DNA of 64,000 nt from Streptomyces sedi (GTDB lineage Bacteria > Actinomycetota > Actinomycetes > Streptomycetales > Streptomycetaceae). A program made the translations under genes and the position numbers. The notes beneath the pieces were generated by a model that had not been told where the DNA came from, searched no databases, and saw only the letters and a list, made by a program, of their open reading frames with translations. The stretch covers positions 124,001 to 188,000 of the forward strand of contig NZ_VDGT01000001.1 in assembly GCF_006335015.1 (NCBI RefSeq), read 5' to 3'. This document shows, piece after piece, positions 35,349-42,356 of the stretch; the first letter of the stretch is position 1; the number at the start of each line of letters is the position of its first letter.

Positions 35349-35641
35349 ATGCCCCTGAGGGGCGTTGCCGAGATGGAGAGGGCCATCCGTCGGCATGGCA
35401 TCGTCCTGACCGAGAAACTGATCGCCGTCCTCGACGCGGCGCCGCCCTTGACCGGCGGTGCCGATGAGACCGCCCGTGCCCGCCGAGGAGCCGCCTCCTC
35501 CTGATCAATCCGCACGACGACGAGACGCACCTGCTCTATGAAGCGGGGCTCGCCGGGACCCACCAGATCAAGGTGTTGAGCACCGGCCTGGAGACAGGCT
35601 TCCTGGAGAAACTCGGAAGTGTCACCGCGAAGGCTGATTGA
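35349..35641 (+). pseudogene. Frameshifted gene debris
   Basis: Two adjacent short frames look coding but are out of phase: 35349-35504 (51 residues, MPLRGVAEMERAIRRHG...) and 35501-35641 (LINPHDDETHLLYEAGLAGT...). Together they look like the remains of one gene broken by a frameshift or deletion. The family was not recognised. This is the only coding-like content between the TetR gene and the right inverted repeat. Confidence 0.35.
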
Positions 35642-35681
35642 GCCGGAGCGCGGGGACGGACTTCCCCTTCTGAACAAGCCA

Positions 35682-35711
35682 CCCCCTACCGATCGCTTTC
35701 CCGGTAGGGGG
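35682..35711. terminator. Hairpin with adjoining GGGGGAATTCCCC palindrome
   Basis: CCCCCTACCG (35682-35691) pairs with CGGTAGGGGG (35702-35711). Overlapping it, 35707-35719 reads GGGGGAATTCCCC, a perfect palindrome whose GGGAATTCCC core matches the centre of the published PimM (PAS-LuxR) site; the outer bases do not match. Confidence 0.55.
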
Positions 35712-35745
35712 AATTCCCCTCTGCCCGGACAGAGGAAGTTATTCC

Positions 35746-36031
35746 GGCGTTCAGCCCGGCGAGAGGGGAAGGGGCGTGGGGAGGAGGCGCCGTGGGTGGC
35801 CCGGCGGAGCCGGGTGCGCGCCACCTGTGCCCCCGGGCACGGGTCGGCCCGTGACAACGGCGCGGTCATGGCGCCCGGTTGGCACGGCCCGCCACCACCG
35901 ACCACCGGTCGGCAGCCGGGACACGCGTACCCCCACCCCTCCCCCTCGTAGCCGCCCTTGGCGGTCATTCGCACGAGAGGGAAAGCCGGCACCCGACCCG
36001 CCACGTAGACCGCCCACCGCTGCCGCACACC
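35746..36031. repeat. Right copy of the 286-bp inverted repeat
   Basis: Reverse-complement partner of 30277-30562, same length and nearly identical. No gene is read in it. Between this and the hypothetical gene at 36229 are imperfect repeats of GGGAGCGCGCC (36060-36120) and ACTGGTCAG-type repeats (36150-36245). Confidence 0.93.
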
Positions 36032-36149
36032 AAAACGGGCGCCGCACGCGCCCGCTGCCGAACCCACCACAGCGGGAGCGCGCCTCAGCGGGAGCGCGCC
36101 ACAGTGGGAGCGCGCCTCAACGGGCGCACGCCTGAACGGAAGCACGCCA

Positions 36150-36245
36150 TGACCATCGGGACTGGTCAGGCGAACTGGTCAGATGAACTGGTCAGGCGAA
36201 GCTGGTCAGACAGGGTTGTCAGGGCTGGTCAGGGCTGGTCAGGAG
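36150..36245. repeat. ACTGGTCAG tandem repeats
   Basis: Six to seven imperfect copies of ACTGGTCAG or GCTGGTCAG are spaced 9-15 bases apart. They run into the 3' end of the hypothetical gene at 36229 and share the core seen in the 48.7-kb repeat. Confidence 0.75.
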
Positions 36246-36564
36246 CCAGCACGGGCGCGAGTGCGGGGCCGCCGGCCGGTGCCGGGAGCTGGGAGGCCGG
36301 CACCGGTGGCAGCCGTGGCGGCGCCTCGGGGGCCTGCGCCTCGGCGCCGGTGAGGAGGACCGTCCCGGAGAGCAGCACGCCGGCGCCGACGCCGACGGCG
36401 GTGCGCCGGGCGACCCGGACGGCGAGCGGGGCGGGGGCCGAGAAGTCGGCGAGGTCCTGGAGCTCGTCCACGGTCGGTGGCCCGACGCGGGACGCGCGAA
36501 CGTTCTCCCGCGGCCCGGCGGGACGCAGCCGCTCCAGAGCGGATAACACGCGTGGAACTGTCAT
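36229..36564 (-). CDS. Hypothetical protein with one membrane segment
   Basis: 111 residues, not recognised. The first 50 residues are soluble and charged (MTVPRVLSALERLRP...), then a hydrophobic stretch TAVGVGAGVLLSGTVLLTG and a Pro/Ala-rich tail (APEAPPRLPPVPASQLPAP). The design suggests an N-in single-span membrane protein with an outside proline-rich tail. The start at 36564 was chosen by frame; the ribosome site is weak. It is a lone gene between two repeat-rich gaps. Confidence 0.5.
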   Translation of the reverse strand: MTVPRVLSALERLRPAGPRENVRASRVGPPTVDELQDLADFSAPAPLAVRVARRTAVGVGAGVLLSGTVLLTGAEAQAPEAPPRLPPVPASQLPAPAGGPALAPVLAPDQP

Positions 36565-36708
36565 GCTCCCGCAGAGTAGGCCCGGCGCGGCGCGCTGTCG
36601 AACTCGCCGCCCGCGCACGGGCGTTCACGCGGAGCGGTCTCCGCAGCGCACCCCCGCAAGGGGGCGGGGGCGCGGGGCACGGCCCGAGCGACCACCAGCC
36701 GCAGCGGG

Positions 36709-36763
36709 CGGCGGACGGCGGACGGCGAACGGCGGACGGCGGACGGCGGACGGCGGACGGCGA
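36709..36763. repeat. 7-bp tandem repeat
   Basis: GCGGACG is repeated about eight times, with one copy reading GCGAACG, in the gap between the hypothetical gene and the xylanase stop. Confidence 0.9.
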
Positions 36764-36835
36764 CTCATCCACACCACCCGGGTGAGTCGCCGCCCCCGCC
36801 CCGCCGGCAAGGCGCTACGCGCTACGCGCTACGTG

Positions 36836-37927
36836 CTACGCCGCTCCGAAGCCCTGGAGGATGCCGTCATAGGCCGGCTTCGGCTGGTAGTTCTCGTCCC
36901 AGGGCAGCGCCGCTCCCTGGCCGGGGAACGTGCCCGGGACCCAGGAGTCCGCGTCCCCGAAGCCCCAGATGGTCACGCCGGCGCAGCCGTTCACCGCGAC
37001 GCAGACGCCGACCACGTCGGCGTACTGCGTGGCCTGGGCGGCCAGCTTGCCGTCGTCGGACGGCATGTCCATCCGGATGTCCAGCTCCGTGATGACCACC
37101 TCGACGCCGAGGTCGGCGAAGCGTTGGAGGTTGGACTGGATGTCGGAGGCCGAGTACTGGTCGAGGATGAGGTGCATCTGGAAGCCGACGCAGTCGACCG
37201 GCACCCCCTGGTCGAGCATCCCGGAGACCAGGTCGTACAGGGCGTCGCTCTTGGCGTTGGTGTGCTCGGTGCTGTAGTCGTTGATGCACAGCTTGGCCGA
37301 GGGGTCGGCGGCCTCCGCGTAGCGGAACGCGTCGGCGATGTAGCCGTCGCCCAGGGTGTTGAGGAAGACCGACTGACGCAGCGAGCCGTCGTCCTCGAAG
37401 ACCTCGTTCACCACGTCCCAGTAGGCGATCTCGCCGGCGTACTCGCCGACCACCGTGGAGATGTGGTCCTGGATGATGCCGTCCAACTCGTCGGCTCCGA
37501 AGCCTCCGTTGCTCACCCAGCCGGGCAGCTGGCTGTGCCAGACCAGGGTGTGGCCCCAGACCTGCTGGGCGTTGGCGGCGGCGAAGTCCATCAGCCGGTT
37601 GGCGGGCTCCAGGTTGAACTGGCCGCGCTGGGGCTGGATGGCGTCCCACTTCATGACGTTCTCGGCGGTGACGCTGGAGAACTCGCTGCTCGCGATGCCG
37701 GTGTACGTCGAGTCGCCGAGGCGGCCGTCCGCGATGGCGGTGCCCATGAAGCGGCCGGTGGCCTCGGCCGCCTCCTTGAGGCTCTCGGCGTTGGGCTCCA
37801 CCTCGGTGGTTCGGGTATCCGGGGCGGTGCCCGGGCTTTCGTTGGCCTGTGCGTTGACGAGGGCCGCTCCGGAGAGCAAGGCTCCGACGGAGACGGCGAT
37901 CGCGGCTCTGCGCACCAGGGGAGACAT
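36836..37927 (-). CDS. Secreted endo-1,4-beta-xylanase, GH10
   Basis: 363 residues. MSPLVRRAAIAVSVGALLSG begins a signal peptide ending near VNAQA (about 27). The GH10 barrel follows, with VTAENVMKWDAIQP, WGHTLVWHSQLP, the acid/base Glu175 in WDVVNEVFED and the nucleophile Glu281 in VVITELDIRMD. No carbohydrate-binding module is attached. It cuts xylan outside the cell; the divergent LacI gene, sugar ABC transporter and GH3 gene complete a xylan-use system. ATG at 37927 follows AAGGGG; an upstream ATG (37951) would add eight non-signal residues. Confidence 0.95.
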   Translation of the reverse strand: MSPLVRRAAIAVSVGALLSGAALVNAQANESPGTAPDTRTTEVEPNAESLKEAAEATGRFMGTAIADGRLGDSTYTGIASSEFSSVTAENVMKWDAIQPQRGQFNLEPANRLMDFAAANAQQVWGHTLVWHSQLPGWVSNGGFGADELDGIIQDHISTVVGEYAGEIAYWDVVNEVFEDDGSLRQSVFLNTLGDGYIADAFRYAEAADPSAKLCINDYSTEHTNAKSDALYDLVSGMLDQGVPVDCVGFQMHLILDQYSASDIQSNLQRFADLGVEVVITELDIRMDMPSDDGKLAAQATQYADVVGVCVAVNGCAGVTIWGFGDADSWVPGTFPGQGAALPWDENYQPKPAYDGILQGFGAA

Positions 37928-38005
37928 AGCGATGCCCCTTTCGGTTGTCATGCCCCCGCAGGCTGACTGGACCGTTTCTAAGGGGCACTTGGGGACGCGT
38001 CAACC

Positions 38006-38035
38006 CTTCCGGAATAATGTTGAAAATCTTCCGGA
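38006..38035. promoter_or_regulatory. CTTCCGGA direct repeats in the xylanase/LacI gap
   Basis: CTTCCGGA occurs at 38006-38013 and 38028-38035, 22 bp apart (two helical turns), within AT-rich sequence between divergent genes. The same motif appears at 39195-39202 next to the solute-binding-protein start. It is a candidate operator for the xylan regulon. Confidence 0.45.
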
Positions 38036-38064
38036 GCAGCGAGAACCAACGAAGAGGTACCACC

Positions 38065-39084
38065 ATGGCAGCGGAACGCAAGGTCACCATCACGGCCATC
38101 GCCCGGGAGGCGGGCGTCTCCGTGCCGACGGTATCGCGCGTGGTCAACGGGCGTTCCGACGTCGCGCCCGAGACCCGCGCCCGGGTCGAGGAGCTGCTGC
38201 GCCAGTACGGCTACCGGCGGCGCACCCATGCCCCGGGAGACCGGGCCGCGCTGATCGATCTGGTCTTCAACGACCTCGACAGCCCCTGGGCCGTGGAGAT
38301 CATCAGGGGCGTGGAGGAGGTGGCGGGCGCAGCCGGCGTCGGGACCGTGGTCTCGGCGATCCACGACCGGGCGGGCGCGGCGCGGCAGTGGATGACCAAT
38401 CTGCGGGCGCGCGCGTCGGACGGCGTGATCATGGTGACCAGCGTGCTGGAGCCGTTGCTGCACAAGGAGTTGCACCGGCTGGGCGTGCCGCTGGTGGTGG
38501 TGGACCCGGCCGGCGCGCCGCCGTTGGACGCGCCGACCGTGGGCGCGACCAACTGGGCCGGCGGGCTGGCCGCGACCGAGCATCTGCTGTCGCTGGGGCA
38601 CCGGCGGATCGGCTTTGTCGCGGGGCCGCCGCGGCTGCTGTGCAGCCGGGCCCGGCTGGACGGGTACCGGGCGGCGCTTGAGGGCGCGGGGGTGCCGGTG
38701 GCCGAGGAGCTGATGGTGCCCGGCGACTTCTACCACGAGTCCGGTTTCACCGGCTGCGATCGGCTGATGGAGCTTGCCGACCCGCCGACGGCGCTGTTCG
38801 CGGCGAGCGACCAGATGGCGATGGGCGCGATGGAGGCGCTGAGGCGGCGTGGGCTGCGTGTGCCGCAGGAGGTGAGCGTCGTGGGTTTCGACGATCTTCC
38901 GGAAATGCGCTGGTCCGCGCCGCCGTTGACCACGGTCCGCCAGCCGCTCGCCGAGATGGGCAAGGTTGCCGCGCGCACGGTGTTGCGGCAGACCAGGGGC
39001 GAGGAGATCGACACGCCGAGGCTTGAGTTGGCAACGGAGTTGGTGGTGCGCGCCTCGACCGCGCCGCCGCCGCCGGCCGGCTGA
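38065..39084 (+). CDS. LacI family transcriptional regulator (xylan regulon)
   Basis: 339 residues. The DNA-binding helix-turn-helix reads TITAIAREAGVSVPTVSRVV followed by the hinge DVAPETRARVEELLRQYGY; the periplasmic-binding-protein-like core includes DLVFNDLDSPWAVEIIRGVE and SVVGFDDLPEMRWSAPPLTT. It should repress the xylanase and the downstream ABC/GH3 operon until a xylo-oligosaccharide binds. ATG at 38065 follows GAAGAGG. Palindromes lie on both sides of the gene. Confidence 0.92.
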   Translation: MAAERKVTITAIAREAGVSVPTVSRVVNGRSDVAPETRARVEELLRQYGYRRRTHAPGDRAALIDLVFNDLDSPWAVEIIRGVEEVAGAAGVGTVVSAIHDRAGAARQWMTNLRARASDGVIMVTSVLEPLLHKELHRLGVPLVVVDPAGAPPLDAPTVGATNWAGGLAATEHLLSLGHRRIGFVAGPPRLLCSRARLDGYRAALEGAGVPVAEELMVPGDFYHESGFTGCDRLMELADPPTALFAASDQMAMGAMEALRRRGLRVPQEVSVVGFDDLPEMRWSAPPLTTVRQPLAEMGKVAARTVLRQTRGEEIDTPRLELATELVVRASTAPPPPAG

Positions 39085-39123
39085 AAACTGACGTCCCCTC
39101 AGGGGCGGACACGCGCCAGTTCG

Positions 39124-39190
39124 GTCAACACCGTTGACGGGGCGCCGCCGCGCCCGTAATTTGCCACACCCATCCACCGATAATTATCGG
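39124..39190 (+). promoter_or_regulatory. Operator/promoter of the sugar ABC operon
   Basis: GTCAAC-ACC-GTTGAC (39124-39138) and CCGATAATTATCGG (39177-39190, perfect 14-bp palindrome) lie upstream of the solute-binding protein gene. Either could be the LacI operator. CTTCCGGAAGG at 39195-39205 overlaps the ribosome site. Confidence 0.6.
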
Positions 39191-39211
39191 CGTCCTTCCG
39201 GAAGGTGTGCG

Positions 39212-40516
39212 ATGCGAAGCCCCAACCTGAGACCGCGACTTCGGTTCCTGGCCGTGTCGGCCGCGTGTACGGTGGCGGCGACCACCCTCGCCGCCTGCGG
39301 CAGCGACGGCCCGGGCGGCAGCTCGGACAGCCTGGAGGTCTGGGTCTACCAGGACGGATCGACCACGATCCAGCAGGACTTCGTCGACCAGTTCAACGAG
39401 AACTCCGACATCAAGGTCAACCTGACGGAGATACCGGGCGACAACTACCAGGACCGGATGCGCACGGCGATGGGCAGTCCCAACGCGCCGGACATCTTCT
39501 TCAACTGGGGCGGCGGCAGCATCTCCGACTTCGTCGAGGAGGACATGCTGATCGACCTCACCGACACCCTCGCCGAGGACCCGGAGTTCGGCGACGCGTT
39601 CCTGCCCACCATCCTGGACTCCGGCGCCATCGACGGCCGCCACTACGGGGTGCCGATGCGGGGCGTGCAGCCGGTGATCCTCTTCTACAACCAGACGCTC
39701 TTCGACGAGGCCGGCGTCACGCCGCCCACCACCCTGGACGAACTCCTGACGCTGGTCGACACGTTCGCCGACCGGGACGTCACCCCCGCGGTGCTGGCCG
39801 GCGGCGACCCGTGGACCGAGCTGATGTGGCTGGAGTACCTGCTGGACCGGCAGGGCGGCTCCGAGATCTTCGAACGGATCAGGAACGGCGACTCCTCGGC
39901 CTGGGGCGAGCCCGCCGTGCTCGCCGCCGCCGAGCACGCCGCCCACCTGGTCGACGCGGGCGCCTTCGGCAACAACTTCCGTTCCGTCAGCTACACCACG
40001 GACGGCGCCTCGACGTTCTTCGCGCAGGGCGAGGCCGCGATGCACCTCATGGGCAGCTGGGAGTTCCCCAACCAGCTCTCCAACCAGCCGGATTTCGCCG
40101 AGAACGACCTGGCCTGGGCCACCTTCCCCTCCATCGAGGGCGGCACCGGAGACCCGGCCGCGCTGGTCGGCAACCCGACCAACTACTGGTCGGTCAACTC
40201 CAACGTCGAGGGCGAGAAGTGGGACGCCGCCGTGGAGTTCCTGAAGCTCCACGCCAGCGACGAGTACGCCGCCGCCCTGATCAGCAACGGCGACATCCCG
40301 ACCACAGCCGACGCCGAGTCGCTGCTGGACGACGCGCCCACGCCGGACTACGCGCGCTTCCAGTACGAGCTGGTGCGCGACGCCCCCAGCTTCACCCTCT
40401 CCTGGGACCAGGCGCTCACCGCCGACCAGGCCACGCCCATGCTCGACAACATCGAGAAGCTCTTCAGCGGCCAGCTCGACGCCGAGCAGTTCGTCGAAGC
40501 GATGCAGAACCTCTAG
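39212..40516 (+). CDS. Sugar ABC transporter solute-binding lipoprotein
   Basis: 434 residues of extracellular solute-binding family 1. The signal peptide ends in the lipobox TLAAC, so the protein is anchored to the outer face of the membrane. The mature part shows the typical LEVWVYQDGSTTIQQDFVDQ start and GSWEFPNQ. Placement with xylanase, LacI and GH3 genes suggests xylobiose/xylo-oligosaccharide binding, like BxlE. ATG at 39212 follows GGAAGG. It is the first gene of a four-gene operon; the ATPase (usually the shared MsiK) is not encoded here. Confidence 0.92.
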   Translation: MRSPNLRPRLRFLAVSAACTVAATTLAACGSDGPGGSSDSLEVWVYQDGSTTIQQDFVDQFNENSDIKVNLTEIPGDNYQDRMRTAMGSPNAPDIFFNWGGGSISDFVEEDMLIDLTDTLAEDPEFGDAFLPTILDSGAIDGRHYGVPMRGVQPVILFYNQTLFDEAGVTPPTTLDELLTLVDTFADRDVTPAVLAGGDPWTELMWLEYLLDRQGGSEIFERIRNGDSSAWGEPAVLAAAEHAAHLVDAGAFGNNFRSVSYTTDGASTFFAQGEAAMHLMGSWEFPNQLSNQPDFAENDLAWATFPSIEGGTGDPAALVGNPTNYWSVNSNVEGEKWDAAVEFLKLHASDEYAAALISNGDIPTTADAESLLDDAPTPDYARFQYELVRDAPSFTLSWDQALTADQATPMLDNIEKLFSGQLDAEQFVEAMQNL

Positions 40517-40523
40517 GACTTCC

Positions 40524-41426
40524 GTGAAGCGCGAGACGACCCACACCCCGCGCGCCGGGCGCCCAGGCATCGCCTGGGCGCTCCCGGCCGTGCTCTTCTT
40601 CTTCCTGTTCGCCGCCGCCCCCATGGGGATCGTCGGCTACCTGTCCTTCACCGACTGGGACGGCCTGAGCGACCCGAGCTGGACCGGGATGGACAACTGG
40701 TCCCGCCTCTGGAACGACGACGGGATGCGCAACGCCATCTGGCTCAGCCTGCTGCTGACCGCCCTGACCTGGCTGACGCAGACGCCCATCGTGCTGCTGC
40801 TCGGCGTGTGGGCGGCCGGCCGGCAGCGGAACCGGGCCGTGCTGTCGGCGATCTTCTTCCTGCCGCTGCTGGCCTCCTCCGTGGCGCTGGCGCTGCTGTG
40901 GCGGACGATCTTCGACCCCAACCTGGGGCTGTCCGCCGACGTCGCCGACTGGTTCGACCTCGACAACGCCGACCTGCTGGGGTCCCCCACCGGCGCGTTC
41001 GCCGCGATCCTCTTCGTCACCGGCTGGCAGTTCGTGCCGTTCCACACCCTGATCTACCAGGGCGGCGCGCGGCAGATCCCGCAGTCGCTCTACGACGCGG
41101 CGGCCATCGACGGCGCGGGCACCGTGCGGCAGTTCTTCCACATCACCCTGCCGCAGCTGCGGAACACCATCGTCACCTCCACGGTGCTGATGGTGGTGGG
41201 CGCGCTGACGTACTTCGACACCGTGCTCATCCTCACCAGAGGCGGCCCGGGCGACTCCACGTCGATCGTGCCGTACCTGATGTACGAGACCGGCTTCAAG
41301 GCGTTCGACCTCGGCTATGCCAGCGCCGTCGCCGCCGCGCTGGTGATCGTCGCGACGGGCACCTCGCTGCTGCTGGTGCGGCTGACCGGGTTCAACAGGA
41401 TGCGCAGCACCCGGGAGGGCATGTGA
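40524..41426 (+). CDS. Sugar ABC transporter permease (MalF type)
   Basis: 300 residues with six membrane segments and the EAA loop QSLYDAAAIDGAGTVRQFFH that docks the ATPase. It is seven bases downstream of the binding-protein gene and overlaps the second permease by four bases (GTGA). It imports the sugar held by the upstream lipoprotein, by context xylo-oligosaccharides. Confidence 0.93.
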   Translation: MKRETTHTPRAGRPGIAWALPAVLFFFLFAAAPMGIVGYLSFTDWDGLSDPSWTGMDNWSRLWNDDGMRNAIWLSLLLTALTWLTQTPIVLLLGVWAAGRQRNRAVLSAIFFLPLLASSVALALLWRTIFDPNLGLSADVADWFDLDNADLLGSPTGAFAAILFVTGWQFVPFHTLIYQGGARQIPQSLYDAAAIDGAGTVRQFFHITLPQLRNTIVTSTVLMVVGALTYFDTVLILTRGGPGDSTSIVPYLMYETGFKAFDLGYASAVAAALVIVATGTSLLLVRLTGFNRMRSTREGM

Positions 41427-42313
41427 GCACCGACACCGCGCCTCGCCCGGCGCCGCCGCGCGAGGAGAACGCGCCGCGGAAGCCGCGCACCCGACGCGCC
41501 CGCCGCGCCAACTACCCAGCCGGAGTGGGGGCGTTCATCTGGCTGGTCATCGTCGTGGTGCCGCTGTACATCCTGGTGGCCTCGACGCTCCAGAGCCGCA
41601 GCGAGTACCTGGAGAACGGGCCGCTGTCGCTGCCCACCAGCCTCTCCTTCGGCAGCTACCAGCAGGTGCTGGAGGGCGACTTCCCGCGTTACCTCCTCAA
41701 CACCGTGATCGTCACGGTCTCCTGCGCCGCGCTGGTACTGGCCCTCTCGGTCACCGTCAGCTACAGCATCGTGCGCACCCGCTCGCGGCTGAGCCAGAAG
41801 ACCTTCCAGCTCTTCCTGCTGGGGCTGGCGATCCCCTCCCAGGCGGTGATCATCCCGATCTATCTGATCATCACCGAACTCTCCCTCTACGACTCGCTGT
41901 TGGCGATCATCCTGCCCACCGCCGCGTTCTCGCTGCCGGTGAGCGTGCTGATCATGGTGGGCACGATGCGGGACATCTCGGAGGAGCTGTACGAGTCGAT
42001 GGCGCTGGACGGCGCGCGCTCCGTGCGGGTCCTCTTCCAGCTGGTCATCCCGATGTCCAGGGCGGGGATCTCCACGGCGGGCATCTTCTCGGCGCTCAGC
42101 GCCTGGAACGGCTTCCTCTTCCCGCTGATCCTCACCCAGTCCCGCGAGACACGGGTGCTGACGCTCGGCCTCTACGACTTCGTGGGCGAGTTCCGCGTGG
42201 ACATCCCCGCGCTGCTGGCCGCCGTGGTGCTGTCGATCGTGCCGATCTTCACGGCCTACCTGTTCGCACGGCGTCAGCTGATCAACGGGCTGATGGGGGT
42301 GGGCGGCAAGTGA
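41423..42313 (+). CDS. Sugar ABC transporter permease (MalG type)
   Basis: 296 residues. A basic N-terminal tail of about 35 residues precedes six membrane segments; the EAA loop is ISEELYESMALDGARSVRVL. It forms the heterodimeric channel with the preceding permease. GTG start at 41423 overlaps the previous stop. The C terminus QLINGLMGVGGK is typical of the family. Confidence 0.93.
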   Translation: MSTDTAPRPAPPREENAPRKPRTRRARRANYPAGVGAFIWLVIVVVPLYILVASTLQSRSEYLENGPLSLPTSLSFGSYQQVLEGDFPRYLLNTVIVTVSCAALVLALSVTVSYSIVRTRSRLSQKTFQLFLLGLAIPSQAVIIPIYLIITELSLYDSLLAIILPTAAFSLPVSVLIMVGTMRDISEELYESMALDGARSVRVLFQLVIPMSRAGISTAGIFSALSAWNGFLFPLILTQSRETRVLTLGLYDFVGEFRVDIPALLAAVVLSIVPIFTAYLFARRQLINGLMGVGGK

Positions 42314-42356
42314 GCCGTCCCGCGCCCCGGACGCCCGCACCGAAACGAGGAGTTCG

